Part shown: in pieces, positions 1-9,902 of the stretch
Position numbering within the stretch: the first letter of the stretch is position 1
How the letters are laid out: every line of letters begins with the position of its first letter
Assembly (NCBI GenBank): GCA_963722495.1
Contig: CAVRND010000011.1
Location: 372,001-436,000, forward strand
DNA length: 64,000 nt
Reading direction: 5' to 3'
Source: Hyphomicrobium_A sp963722495
Lineage (GTDB): Bacteria; Pseudomonadota; Alphaproteobacteria; Rhizobiales; Hyphomicrobiaceae
Notes under the pieces: generated by a model
Seen by the model: the letters and a program-made list of their open reading frames with translations, nothing else
What the model was told of the DNA's origin: nothing
The model's database searches: none
Position numbers and translations under genes: made by a program

Positions 1-10
1 GACGACCCCA

Positions 11-988
11 ATGGCTGAAAAGAAAAAGGCGCCTGCCGCCCGCTCGGCGAAGTCCACGGCTGCCGCCGGCAAGAAGGTTGGCCGCAAGCTGACCGCTGCG
101 AAAAAGCCGGGTCGCTCGGAAGCGAAGCTTGTCGCGAAGAAGCCCGTTGCAAAGGCGCAGACGGCCGTAAAGGCCAAGAGCCCTGTAGCGAAGACAGCAG
201 GAACCGCGGCGCCCGTCAAGCACGTGGCAAAGCCGGCCCCGAAGGTTGCTCATAAGGCTGTGGCCGCCAAGCCCGCAGCGCCTGCGCAGGTGCGCGCCGT
301 GGCTGCTGCCGTGAAGCCAGCCGGCCAGAAGATCACTGCGCCGGTGCCCCAGCAGCACCAGATGACGCCCAAGGCCGTGGCCGAGAAAGCCGCTGCCGCG
401 CGCCAGCTGATGACCGCGCAGAAGAAGCCGGTCAGTCAGCGTCACGGCTTCAAGGCCAGCGAGTTCGTCGTGTATCCGGCCCACGGCGTCGGCAAGATCG
501 TCGGCATCGAGGAGCAGGAGATCGCCGGCATGGCGCTCGAGCTGTTCGTGATCAGCTTCGAGAAAGAGAAGCTCACGCTGCGCGTGCCCACCGGCAAGCT
601 GGCGAGCGTCGGCATGCGCAAGCTATCCGAGGAGCCCGTCGTCAAGAAGGCGATGGAAACCCTCAAGGGCCGCGCCCGCGTCAAGCGCACAATGTGGAGC
701 CGCCGCGCGCAGGAGTACGTCGCCAAGATCAACTCCGGTGATCTCGTTTCGATCGCTGAAGTGGTCCGCGACCTCTATCGCTCCGAAGCGCAGCCTGAGC
801 AGTCCTACTCCGAGCGTCAGCTCTATGAGGATGCGCTCGACCGCATGGCACGTGAGATCGCGGCCGTCGAAAAGCTCGACGAGCGTGGCGCCGTGCAGCG
901 CATCACCGACGTCCTGTCAAAGAGCGCCCGCGGTCGCCGTCTTGCCGCCGAGGCTGAGGGCGGGGACGCGGAGACCCGCGCCGCCTGA
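11..988 (+). CDS. CarD/CdnL-family transcription regulator with long H1-like N-terminal tail
   Basis: The protein has 325 residues. Residues 1 to about 140 are rich in Lys, Ala and Pro and resemble a histone-H1-type tail. From about residue 145 comes a CarD/CdnL/TRCF-type RNA-polymerase-interacting domain (FVVYPAHGVGKIVGIEEQE), followed by the helical C-terminal half typical of CarD (MWSRRAQEYVAKINSGD). The family binds the RNA polymerase beta subunit and stabilises open promoter complexes, notably at rRNA promoters. The usual length is 160-190 residues, so the tail nearly doubles the protein. A strong terminator follows directly. The ATG lies close to the window edge, but the tail begins naturally with MAEKKK, so I take it as the true start. 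Confidence 0.93.
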   Translation: MAEKKKAPAARSAKSTAAAGKKVGRKLTAAKKPGRSEAKLVAKKPVAKAQTAVKAKSPVAKTAGTAAPVKHVAKPAPKVAHKAVAAKPAAPAQVRAVAAAVKPAGQKITAPVPQQHQMTPKAVAEKAAAARQLMTAQKKPVSQRHGFKASEFVVYPAHGVGKIVGIEEQEIAGMALELFVISFEKEKLTLRVPTGKLASVGMRKLSEEPVVKKAMETLKGRARVKRTMWSRRAQEYVAKINSGDLVSIAEVVRDLYRSEAQPEQSYSERQLYEDALDRMAREIAAVEKLDERGAVQRITDVLSKSARGRRLAAEAEGGDAETRAA

Positions 989-1001
989 TAAGGGCGGCGC
1001 A

Positions 1002-1973
1002 TTAAAGATCGAGAGCGCCCGGTACCTTTGGTGCCGGGCGTTTCTCTTTTTCAGGCCCTGGTTGCGCGCCGTGCTCGTCGCGATCGCTGCTCGTCACGGC
1101 GCCGGCCGGTGGCGGCGAGCGCCCCGGCAGAACCTCTTCCGCGGGCGCGATCTGGCTCGGATCCTCGATGTCGATGTATGGACCGTTTCGGTACTGAATC
1201 CAGCCGCGCACCTCGACGCGCTTGCCTTCGAGTGCGGCGAGCGTCTTGGCCCAATCCGGGTTGGCGCGCAGGACGCGGGCCTCGATGCCGGCGGTGAAGT
1301 CGTTGCGCCAGTCGGCGCCAAAGTTGATGTAGGTACGCGCCTTGGTCACCGCGACCTTCGCGACGGGGCCAGCGACGATCTCGTAAGAATTACGCCGCCG
1401 CATCAGCTCGCGCGCCTGCGGCGCGGAGCGCACGGCGTAGGCGGCATTGCCCCATAGGCCGGTCCCAGCGTCACGCGCGACCCGCTCATGCGCCAGTAGC
1501 TCGCGCATGCAGGCGTAGCTGCCGGGCACACCATAGACGCGTGCATGACCGGAGGTGAGCAGTGCGCCTTGCACCCACATGCGCTCGCCGTCCCGTTCGA
1601 CGAACAGATGCGCCAGCTTGCGGCCATAGCGGTCCGTTGCCCGGCCGGATGTCGCCAGCGAAACGCTGCGGCCAAGGACAAGCGCGCGCAAGGCCGCGGT
1701 CGCCTCTTCCTCGGGCAACCACGGCTGCGCGCTGGGGCTGAGATCGGGCGAGCGCGGCGCCAGAGCGCCGACGAGGCGCACCTCCTGGTGGTCGTCGAGC
1801 AGCACGGTCTCGGCATCGATCACGCGCATGACCGAGTGGGTCGGCCCGGCCTCCAGTGTGCAGGAGGGCGGCGCGCCGGCTTTCTCCTGTGCAATCGCGG
1901 CTGCAGCAGTCAGCGTCCCCGCAAATACGATTGCGGTGGCCGTCGCCGATAGGTGCCGTTTGCAGAAGCCCAT
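1002..1973 (-). CDS. Secreted thermonuclease (SNase-like) domain protein
   Basis: The protein has about 323 residues. I chose the ATG at 1973 because it gives a good signal peptide (MGFCKRHLSATATAIVFAG, cleavage near AIAQ); a longer reading frame upstream has none. Residues about 45-180 form a staphylococcal-nuclease-like OB fold (VMRVIDAETVLLDDHQEVRL, then RYGRKLAHLFV and GTGLWG). A second conserved C-terminal region of about 120 residues resembles an OB-fold domain (YINFGADWRNDFTAGI), followed by a charged tail. The likely role is exported nuclease or nucleic-acid binding. The classical catalytic Arg/Glu set cannot be confirmed by eye, so activity is uncertain. Confidence 0.75.
   Translation of the reverse strand: MGFCKRHLSATATAIVFAGTLTAAAAIAQEKAGAPPSCTLEAGPTHSVMRVIDAETVLLDDHQEVRLVGALAPRSPDLSPSAQPWLPEEEATAALRALVLGRSVSLATSGRATDRYGRKLAHLFVERDGERMWVQGALLTSGHARVYGVPGSYACMRELLAHERVARDAGTGLWGNAAYAVRSAPQARELMRRRNSYEIVAGPVAKVAVTKARTYINFGADWRNDFTAGIEARVLRANPDWAKTLAALEGKRVEVRGWIQYRNGPYIDIEDPSQIAPAEEVLPGRSPPPAGAVTSSDRDEHGAQPGPEKEKRPAPKVPGALDL
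1016..1051 (+). terminator. Rho-independent terminator of carD
   Basis: An 11-bp stem (CGCCCGGTACC with GGTGCCGGGCG, one wobble) is followed by a T-rich run ending at 1051. It lies 28 bp after the carD stop and overlaps the 3' end of the convergent nuclease gene. Confidence 0.85.
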
Positions 1974-2024
1974 AGTCCCCGTGCCCCTGTCAGAGCATAG
2001 GGGCAACGGGCGAGGAAATCTCAT

Positions 2025-3546
2025 CTAGAACAGCCCGGACGCGTGCACCTCGAACTGCAAGCCGCTCCAGATCGCTGGGTCGGTCGCCAGAAGCGCCCAG
2101 AGATCGGCGCCGCTGCCGTAGAGGTGGGCGTAGTCTGCCGACGCGTCGATGGCGCGCAGTGCGAGTTCCTCACGCGTCCAGGCTGGCGCATGGTCGAATA
2201 CGAGGCGGTCGATGCCGGCGCCAGGCGCTGCGAAGAATCCGCTGACCGTCACGGACCCGCCACCGGGCAGCATAAGCAGGAGATCAGCATCGCCGGCCCG
2301 GAACACGCCGACATCCTCTGGGGCGATGCCGCCGGCAAGCACGAGTTCGTCCGCATTGCCAGCGCTATCGACGATCACGTCCCTTCCGTCGCCAGGTAGA
2401 TAGACATACCCATCGCTGCCGGCCCCACCGACAAGCGTGTCGTCGCCTGCGCCGCCGTAGAGCGTGTCTTCGCCCGCGCTCGCCAACGATGACCTCGTCG
2501 GCGTCGCTTCCCACCAAGCGCTCGCCGGACCCGCCACCGGCATCGAGCAGGCTTGCCGCGTGCATCTCACCTCCGTTCAAGGAGCTGACGGGTTGCTTGA
2601 CCCGGTTGTCCTCCAAGAGGTCGAGGCCTTCGCCGAGCACGATGCGATCGGTCTTGGCGTTCCATTGGATGCGCTCGACCGAGTACAGGTGGTCGATGCC
2701 GGCGTCCGATACGGCGATGAAATTCGGCACCTTGTGCGCGATCCAGTGGCGATTGAAGGTGATGGTCACCTCGCCGGCGCCCGAGTAATCGATGACGTCG
2801 GTGCCGTCGGAGGCGTAGTCCATCTGCGGCTGTCCGCCGTGGACGATGTTGAATCCCGGCGACCAGCGAAAGACATCGTCGCCGCTGCCACCGTAGAATT
2901 TCTCGGTCTGCCGCCGTGCCGTGCTGCCTTCGAACGAATCCGCCCCGCCTCCGCCGAGCAGCGTCGTAAACCCGTGCTCGATGCGCATCCGATCATCGGC
3001 CCCGGTGCCAAGCAGCGTCGTCATTCCCGGTGACAGATGCATGCCGTACGGCAGCTGCTGTGTCGGATCGAGGCCGCAGTAGTGGATCAGCGATGCGATG
3101 GCCGAGGAGGAATTGATCGTCGGCACCGGAGAGCCGGGCAGCCCGAAAGCGATGTAGGGGAAGTCCTCCGCCTCGATGTCGCGCGCGTAGCTCGACATCG
3201 TCTCCCAGGCGCCGAACGCGTCACCGTCGAAAGGCAGCGCGCGGCTGCCGCGGTGCTCGGGCGTGCCGATCTTGCTCGTCAGTTCGGCGCGTGCGGCGAG
3301 GTTGGCGATGGATAGCGTTGTGCGGCCGTCGGCGCCCTCGATGCCGAGAAATGTGCCGTCGCTGGTCGCGTCGCGCACACCCTCCATGACGAACCAGTCG
3401 TCCTGCTGCGACAGCCCGCTTTCGCCCGGCTCGAAAACGAGCTGCAGGTGGTCGAACCCGAGGAGACCCAGGCCATACAGCTGGACGGGCATCCACTCGA
3501 TGCGCACACGCGCCACCGCCGCCCCCGTTGCCGTTGCCCAGAGCAC
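2025..3546 (-). pseudogene. RTX/haemolysin-type calcium-binding repeat protein, frameshifted
   Basis: Two overlapping frames join into one protein of about 506 residues. Glycine-Asp nonapeptide motifs are visible (GGGGADSFEG, YGGSGDDVFRW, YGGAGDDTLVGGAGSDGY), the calcium-binding parallel beta-roll of RTX proteins that leave by type I secretion. Near 2486 the frame changes: after DEVIVG one extra base is needed to continue into SAGEDTLYGG. The start is a GTG at 3546, just after an in-frame TAA. No transporter genes lie beside it. The break may be an assembly error, since many genes in this window show the same one-base gain. Confidence 0.75.
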
Positions 3547-3645
3547 GGTAAAGGAGGTTTATCCATATCTGCAACCGTGGATTGCATGTATTCCAAGGAA
3601 CATCCGAGTCCGCCGCCCGTTTCATCGACAGCGGAAGGAGTCCCT

Positions 3646-3831
3646 ATGACGATCGACAACCCACATCGCCCGGCTTCGTCGGGCATCGTCTACGTTCTGG
3701 CACTGATCGCGCTTGTCGCGGTCATCGTGATCGCGGCCACAAGCCTTTGGCGGGCCGACAATTCCGGCACCAACGCCCTGTCGGGTGATCCGCAGGCCAC
3801 GACCCCGCAGTCGCCTCAGACAGCGCCTTGA
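3646..3831 (+). CDS. Small single-pass membrane protein, function unknown
   Basis: The protein has 61 residues. A clear AAGGAG ribosome binding site lies 5-6 bases before the ATG. One transmembrane helix (SGIVYVLALIALVAVIVIAA, residues about 12-31) is followed by a short polar tail rich in Thr, Pro and Gln. I do not recognise a family. The good ribosome site and the well-formed helix support a real gene, divergent from the RTX-type gene. Confidence 0.6.
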   Translation: MTIDNPHRPASSGIVYVLALIALVAVIVIAATSLWRADNSGTNALSGDPQATTPQSPQTAP

Positions 3832-4054
3832 GCCCGCCGCGCGTGCGGGCCCAGTTTGGCCATTAACCGTGTTTAGGGTGGAACCAGGGATGGTCGCTAC
3901 GCGTAGTATTCTTGCCACGGCGTTGTAGTTGCGCATCCGATTCCTCTTCCAGCCCGGCTCCGGCCGGGCTTTCTTTTGCGCGCTCCCCGGCGAACACTTT
4001 GATTGCCACACTCGGGCGTCGGCAGTACCTAGCCTGGGCGTCGCCGCATCCGAC

Positions 4055-4131
4055 GGCCCCGTAGCTCAGCTGGATAGAGCACCAGATTCCTAATCTGGGG
4101 GTCGCAGGTTCAAATCCTGCCGGGGTCACCA
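4055..4131 (+). tRNA. tRNA-Arg (anticodon CCT)
   Basis: A complete 77-nt cloverleaf with encoded CCA. The acceptor GGCCCCG pairs with CGGGGTC, the D arm is GCTCAGCTGGATAGAGC, the anticodon stem CCAGA/TCTGG encloses loop TTCCTAA, and the T arm is GCAGG/CCTGC with loop TTCAAAT. It decodes AGG. The following 296 bases up to the next gene hold only GC-rich inverted repeats (about 4340-4415) and no gene. Confidence 0.97.
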
Positions 4132-4427
4132 ATCTCATCCGGGCTCAGAGATCGGGCGGATGGCTGAATATTGGGCACGGCGAAGGCCCGCGGCACCAAA
4201 TATCCCTGCAAAACCGTGCCCGTTTGGGTGGCATAGAAATTGCCGTTTGAGCAGCGGCTTTCGCGCGCCGAAAGCCCGCCGCATCGGGCACAGCTGCTGG
4301 CATCGGCAGCATAATCCGACGGCGAATAATTTCACGGCTGAGGCTGGCGCGTTCCCTTCCCCAGCCTTCGCTGGCGCCGGGCTCCCACGGGCTCGGCGCC
4401 GGCACCCCACGTCGAACCACCCCCGCT

Positions 4428-4646
4428 TTAGCCGCGGCGGCTGAAGAGTGAGCCGACGATGGCAAAGCCGATGACGATAGGTACGGCGACGAGCAGCACC
4501 GCGCCGATGGTCAGCGCGACGCTGAGGAAGATGAAGGCGAGGAAGCCGATCGCCGCGACCGCGCCCAGCACCACAGCGAGCGCCATCAGCCACGCGCGCC
4601 AGCCCGATACGACGGTGGTCTGGCCGTTTTTCTCAACGACAAGCAT
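4428..4646 (-). CDS. Small two-helix membrane protein, function unknown
   Basis: The protein has 72 residues. A short N-terminal cytoplasmic stretch (MLVVEKNGQTTVVSGWRA) is followed by two closely spaced transmembrane helices (about residues 19-40 and 43-65) and an SRRG end. Proteins of this form are common conserved hypotheticals in Hyphomicrobiales. It lies just downstream of the DsbA-NhaA gene on the same strand, about 97 bp after its stop, and could be cotranscribed. Confidence 0.65.
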   Translation of the reverse strand: MLVVEKNGQTTVVSGWRAWLMALAVVLGAVAAIGFLAFIFLSVALTIGAVLLVAVPIVIGFAIVGSLFSRRG

Positions 4647-4742
4647 GGCATCGCCTCCGCGCTGTGGATCGCCGATCCTGAAGCACGCATCGTCTTGATC
4701 CTGACCTGCCCGTCAAGGCCTGAGGCGAAAACGCAGAGCACC

Positions 4743-6589
4743 CTAGGCCTCGGCGGCCGCGGTCTGATTGTTGGCGCCCCATAGCAGCGCAACGCCGATC
4801 AGCGCCGAGATGATCGAGGCGGCGAAGACGGCGATCTTGGCGGCGGCGAAGTCGCCGGCGTTGGGCAAGCGCCTGTCCGGCGATGAACAGCGACATCGTG
4901 AAGCCGATGCCGGCCAGGGCGCCGGCGCCGGCCAGCTGACGCCAGGAGTATTCGGCCGGCTTCACTGCGGCGCCGAGCTTCACCGCAAGAACCGAAGCGC
5001 CGACGAGGCCCAGCGGCTTGCCGATGACGAGACCGGCGGCGATGGCCGCCATCAGCAACTCGCGCCCGGAGAACACATCGGTCGCCAGCACGACGCCGGC
5101 GTTGGCCAGCGCGAACAGCGGCAGCACGATGTAGCTCGAGCGCGCGCCGGCGTGGCGCAGCAGGCGGTCGGCGGGCGATTCGATGCGATCGTGGATGGCG
5201 TCGAGCGCGTCGAGCGTCGGCTGCGAAGGCCCGTGCCGCAGCACTTCGTCGCCGTGGCGCGCTTCCATGGAAAGGATGGTGTTCACCTGGCTCATCAGCG
5301 CGTTGAGGTTCGGCGGCGGACGCGTCGGGATGAACAGCGCGAGAATGACGCCGCCAAGCGTCGCGTGCAGGCCGCTGGCATAGACGCACGCCCACAGCGC
5401 GATGCCGAGCAGCAGGTATGGCTGCACGCGGTAGACGTGCGAGCGGTTGAGCAGCGCCAAGGCGCCGATCAGCGCGGCGGCAGCGGCGAGATATTCGAGG
5501 TGCAGGTTATGGGAATAGAACACCGCCACGACGGCGATGGCGCCGATGTCGTCGACGATCGCCGCGGCGGTGAGGAAGATGCGCAGCTCCACCGGCACGC
5601 GGCTGCCCATCATGACGATCAGCGCGACGGCGAAGGCGGTGTCCGTCGCCATGGGGATGCCCCAGCCATGCGCCCAGTCGCCCGGCGGGATGATCAGCGC
5701 ATAGATCAGCGCCGGCACGGCCATGCCGCCGATGGCGGCCGCGATCGGCAGCGCCGCCGAGCGCCGGCTGGCGAGATGCCCGACGGTGAACTCGCGCTTG
5801 ATCTCCAGGCCGACGACGAGGAAGAAGATGGTCAGCAGCCCGTCGTTGACCCAATGGCGCAGCGACATCCTGAAGTCGAAGCCGCCGAACGAGAGTCCGG
5901 CGTACTGCTCCCAGAAGTCTCTCGAATCCTGGACCCAGGCCAGTGTTGGTGAGCGACACCGCCAGCAGCGTGGCGAGCAGCAGCAGAACGCCGGCGGACG
6001 GACCCCAGCTGGCGAAGTCGAGCGCGGCGGAGCGCACGCGATGGCCGAGCGTGCCGAGCATGGCGTCGGAGAACGAGCTCTCGTCCCACGGGCCGTCGTA
6101 GCGGCGGCTGTTGATGAAGAACGTCGGCGTGAACATCACGCCGCTCGCCCGCGCGCTCGTCTCGTCGGCGGTAACGCGGGCTTGCGCCTCGCGGGCGCTC
6201 TCGCTGGCGCCGTCGATGTCGTCGAGGGGAACGCCGAGCTCCTCGGCGACGGCTGCGATGTCGTCTTCGGTGAGTATCTCCGAGCGGCTCATCAACGCGA
6301 CGTGAGCGTCCCAGAACTTGTCTGCATCCTTGGCGCGCTCGACGAGGATCGCGGCGCGGCGGGCGAGGCCGTCGTCGCGTATCGGACGATGGCGAAAGAC
6401 ATAGCGCAGCCGCTCGCCGAACTTGTCGCGGACTTCGGCGATGCGCTCGTTGGCGGCGCGGCAATGGGAGCAGGCGTAGCTGCCGTATTCGACCAGCGTG
6501 ATCGGCGCCGTCTCGGATCCAAGCGCGTGATCCTCTGGCCCCACGCGCCGGTCGAGTCTATTGCGGTTGCGTCCGTCGGTGCTCGTCAC
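4743..6589 (-). pseudogene. nhaA: DsbA-like thioredoxin domain fused to Na+/H+ antiporter NhaA, two frameshifts
   Basis: Joined frames give about 615 residues. Residues about 1-190 are a DsbA/thioredoxin-like domain with active site CSHC (YGSYACSHCRAAN) and cis-Pro loop (VMFTPTFFIN). After a linker comes a full NhaA antiporter (MSLRHWVNDGLLTIFFLVVG, then VDDIGAIAVVAVFYS with the paired Asp residues used for ion binding). Frame breaks lie near 5930 (FERLL should read FERFWEQY) and near 4868 (GQALAQ should read GQALPNAGDF); both are net +1. The last frame ends at a TAG at 4743-4745. The fusion itself is a known NhaA architecture in some proteobacteria; the role of the thioredoxin part is not established here. 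Confidence 0.85.
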
Positions 6590-6780
6590 CCGATTGCCTC
6601 TCGTGTCACCCTGACTTCGTCAAAGGGTCGATAACACAAAAGGTCCGCATGCCAAGGCCTCGGGGCATTGGCTGCGGCTTCGCAGCACGCAGAGGTGCGT
6701 ACCCCTGCGCGGGTTGAGGTGCGCGGTGCACTGTGAGACGTTGCCGGCCCATATGGCGGCTGCTTCACACCAAGGTTGCG

Positions 6781-7478
6781 ATGATCGATCTCTACTACTG
6801 GACCACTCCCAACGGGCACAAGATCACGATCTTCCTCGAGGAGGCGCACGTCCCCTATCGCCTGCTTCCGGTCAACATCGGCACGGGCGAGCAGTTCAAG
6901 CCGGAGTTCCTGCGGCATGCGCCGAACAACCGCATCCCGCCATCGTCGATGACGAGCCGGCGGACGGCGGCGAGCCCATCAGCATCTTCGAGTCCGGTGC
7001 CATCCTGCAGTACCTCGGCGAGAAGTCCGGTCGCTTCCTGCCGTCTGATTTACGCGGGCGTTTCGAGGTGATGCAGTGGCTGTTCTGGCAGATGGCCGGG
7101 CTCGGGCCCATGGCCGGACAGAACCACCACTTCTCACAGTACGCGCCGGAGCGCATTCCGTACGCGACCGAGCGCTACGTGAAGGAGACCAACCGGCTCT
7201 ACGGCGTGCTGGATCGGCGCCTTGCCGACCGCGAGTTCGTTGCCGGCGAATACTCGATCGCCGACATGGCCTGCTACCCATGGACCGTGTCGCATGAGCG
7301 GCAGGGCCAGAACCTTGCCGACTTCCCGCACCTCCAGCGCTGGTTCGCCGCCATCGCCGCGCGGCCGGCGGTGAAGCGGGCCTACGAGCTGGCGAAAAAG
7401 GTCAACGAGGAGACGACGATGTCAGAGGAGGCGAAGAAGATCCTCTTCGGCCAGACTGCTTCGACGGGCGTTAAGTGA
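6781..7478 (+). pseudogene. Nu-class glutathione S-transferase (YghU/YfcG type), frameshifted
   Basis: About 232 residues. The N-terminal thioredoxin-fold domain starts MIDLYYWTTPNGHKITIFLE, with the PNGHK motif typical of Nu-class/Ure2p-like transferases. The glutathione-binding ESGAILQYL and the helical C-terminal domain (SIADMACYPW) are present. Near 6940 one base is missing: NNRIP should continue AIVDDEPADGG. This is one of only two net losses among the frame breaks in the window. Likely role: glutathione-dependent peroxide or disulfide reduction. The ATG at 6781 is chosen because conserved sequence begins there. Confidence 0.85.
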
Positions 7479-7489
7479 TCTGGGGAACG

Positions 7490-7864
7490 CTACTCCGCGG
7501 CGGGGGGCGGGCTCGAGAGCATGCCATCGAGCAGCACCCTCATCGCCTCGAAGTCGAACGGTTTGCCTAGCAGCGGCGCCTGCTTGAACTTCTCGGGCAT
7601 GCTGTGCGCGTCCCGGCCGGTGATGAAGGCGACCGCCACCCCTTTGGCCAGAAGCGCCTCGGCAAGCGAAAAGCTGTCGCCAGACCCTAGCGTTACATCT
7701 AGAAGGGCAGCGTCGAGTGGCCTTAGGTCGGCGATCTGCAGGGCCTCGGGGGCATTGTTGACGGGACCCGCAACCTCGTACTCCAGCTCCAGGAGCCAGT
7801 CGGCGATCATCGAGGCGATCAGCGGCTCGTCGTCCACGACAAGGATACGGCGTCCAGTATACAT
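7490..7864 (-). CDS. Single-domain response regulator (receiver only)
   Basis: The protein has 124 residues and is one CheY-like receiver domain without an output domain. The acidic pair is in VVDDEP (residues about 10-12), the phospho-acceptor Asp in LLDVTLG (about 56), the conserved Thr in FITG and the Lys in LGKPF. It is divergent from the hybrid kinase gene, 75 bp away, and is the obvious candidate phosphotransfer partner. Confidence 0.9.
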   Translation of the reverse strand: MYTGRRILVVDDEPLIASMIADWLLELEYEVAGPVNNAPEALQIADLRPLDAALLDVTLGSGDSFSLAEALLAKGVAVAFITGRDAHSMPEKFKQAPLLGKPFDFEAMRVLLDGMLSSPPPAAE

Positions 7865-7939
7865 TTGCTCCCCGGGTCGGCTGTTTTGCGCAGGTCTGAT
7901 CGCTGAATAGCTAAGCTTATTTGTGCGCTGGAGAAAGAT

Positions 7940-9886
7940 GTGTCCGCCGAAAGCTCGTACCGCAAACTGCTCGGCGTCATCGCCCCTGCATCAGACGAGA
8001 CTTACGGCAGACGGTTACTTATCCTCTCGCGCCTATCGTATGCCCTGCTTCTGCTCGCGGCCGTCGCGGCCATTGTCATGGCCTTCCGATCGGCCGACGC
8101 GGAGTCCTGGGTGAAGCATTCGATCGCCGTGCGTTCCGACGCGCGGCAGCTCAGCGCCTCGCTGCAGGACGCCATCATTCGCGAACGCGGCCATTTGCTC
8201 ACCAACGATGAGCGCTATCTCGGCGGCTTCCATCAGGCCATCGCGTCGACCAACACTCACCTCGATGCCTTGCAGCAGCTTGTTGCGGACAATCCCGAGC
8301 AAGTGCAGCGCATTGCCGTCCTCCGCGGACCCGTCACGAGCCTCAAAGAAACCCTGCAAGAGACGGTGGAGCTGGTGCGCACTGGGCAGCGCGAGAAGGC
8401 GCTCGATGTCGTTCGCTCCAACCGCGTGCTCGACTTGGCCGATACGATCAATGCCGGCTTGGGCGGATTCATCGGCGCCGAGCAGCGCCTGCTCGATAAC
8501 CGCCAGGCCAGCGCCAAATGGCTGCAGAACATGTTGCTGCTCGTCATCGCCGTCAGTCTTCTGGTGGCCGGTGCAATGTCGATGGTGCTCGAAGGAGCGA
8601 CCCGGCATTTCGTGCGCAACCTTCGAGCGCGTACCGACGACCTCGAAGAGGAGGTCAAACGCCACCGCGAGACCGAGGATACGCTGCGCCAGGCGCAGAA
8701 GATGGAAGCCATCGGCCAGCTCACCGGCGGCATTGCGCACGACTTCAATAACCTGCTCACCGTCATCATTGGCAATCTCGACACGTTGAAGCGCCACCTG
8801 GCGCGGGCCAACCCTGCGCAGTCGGTGGGGGAACTGGCGGCCTCCGCCCAGAAGCAGGTCGACATGGCGACGCACGCGGCGCGCAACGCCGCCAAGCTCA
8901 CCCATCGCCTATTGGCGTTCGCGCGGCGGCAGCCGCTCGAGCCTTCGCGCCTCGACTGCAACAAGCTCATCTCAGGCATGTCGGACCTCCTGAGCCGCAC
9001 GCTCGGCGAGACGGTCAACCTCGAGATCGTGCTCGCCGGCGGCCTGTGGCCGACCTTTGCCGATCCCAATCAGCTCGAAAGCGCTTTGCTCAATCTGGCG
9101 GTCAATGCGCGCCATGCCATGCCTGACGGCGGCCGCCTGACCATCGAGACGACCAACGCCTATCTCGACGAGGCTTACGTCCGGCGGTTCGGCGACCTGC
9201 AGCCCGGCCAATACGTGCAGGTGAGCGTGGCCGATACCGGGACGGGCATTGCCCCGGACGTTCTCGGCCGCGTGTTCGAGCCGTTCTTCACCACCAAGGC
9301 GGTAGAAGCTGGCTCGGGACTTGGCCTTGCCCAGGTGCACGGCTTCGTCAAACAGACGGGCGGCCACGTGCGCATCTACAGCGAGGTGGGGCACGGCACG
9401 ACGGTGAAGATCTACCTGCCGCGCATGCACGCGGCGGAGGCAATGGCCGCCATCCCGGCGCCGGCGGCTGAAAGCGTTGCACCTCCAGCCCATGCCAAGC
9501 CCAACGAGACGATCCTCGTCGTCGAGGACAACGATGACGTGCGCGAGTACGCGCGCGGCGCGCTCGAGGAGCTGGGCTACAAGATCATCGAGGCAAGCGA
9601 TGCGGCCGAGGCGCTGCGCCTCGCCGCGGACGGTGCGCGCATCGATCTATTGTTCACCGATGTGGTGCTACCGGGCGGCGTCAGCGGGCGCCAGCTCAGC
9701 GACAACATCCTGAAGCTGCGGCCGGATCTGCCGGTGTTGTTCACCACCGGTTACACCCGCAACGCCATCGTGCATCACGGCCGGCTCGATCCCGACGTGC
9801 AGTTGCTCAACAAGCCGTACACACAGCAGGATCTGCTCCGAAAGGTGCGCGAGCTGCTCGACCGCAAACCGGCGGCGAAAGTCTAG
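7940..9886 (+). CDS. Hybrid sensor histidine kinase (CHASE3-like sensor, HisKA, HATPase, receiver)
   Basis: The protein has 648 residues and starts at a GTG with a GGAG ribosome site 6 bases before; an ATG two bases upstream is in another frame. Transmembrane helices at about 25-48 and 195-215 enclose a periplasmic CHASE3-like region (RERGHLLTNDERYLGGF). A coiled coil leads to the phospho-accepting His (GGIAHDFNNLL), then the ATPase N, G1 and G2 boxes (NLAVNARHAM, DTGTGI, GSGLGLAQVHGF). A C-terminal receiver has its Asp in LLFTDVVLPG near residue 574. It probably signals to the adjacent receiver-only protein. The ligand is unknown. Confidence 0.93.
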   Translation: MSAESSYRKLLGVIAPASDETYGRRLLILSRLSYALLLLAAVAAIVMAFRSADAESWVKHSIAVRSDARQLSASLQDAIIRERGHLLTNDERYLGGFHQAIASTNTHLDALQQLVADNPEQVQRIAVLRGPVTSLKETLQETVELVRTGQREKALDVVRSNRVLDLADTINAGLGGFIGAEQRLLDNRQASAKWLQNMLLLVIAVSLLVAGAMSMVLEGATRHFVRNLRARTDDLEEEVKRHRETEDTLRQAQKMEAIGQLTGGIAHDFNNLLTVIIGNLDTLKRHLARANPAQSVGELAASAQKQVDMATHAARNAAKLTHRLLAFARRQPLEPSRLDCNKLISGMSDLLSRTLGETVNLEIVLAGGLWPTFADPNQLESALLNLAVNARHAMPDGGRLTIETTNAYLDEAYVRRFGDLQPGQYVQVSVADTGTGIAPDVLGRVFEPFFTTKAVEAGSGLGLAQVHGFVKQTGGHVRIYSEVGHGTTVKIYLPRMHAAEAMAAIPAPAAESVAPPAHAKPNETILVVEDNDDVREYARGALEELGYKIIEASDAAEALRLAADGARIDLLFTDVVLPGGVSGRQLSDNILKLRPDLPVLFTTGYTRNAIVHHGRLDPDVQLLNKPYTQQDLLRKVRELLDRKPAAKV

Positions 9887-9902
9887 CGCGTCCCGGCACT
9901 GC

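Noticed and set aside
3863..4138. Frame with TPAGFEPATPRLGIWCSI
   Set aside because: This well-known false peptide is the antisense translation of the tRNA-Arg gene.
7938..8114. ATG at 7938 as kinase start
   Set aside because: It is in a different frame; the kinase frame begins with the GTG at 7940.
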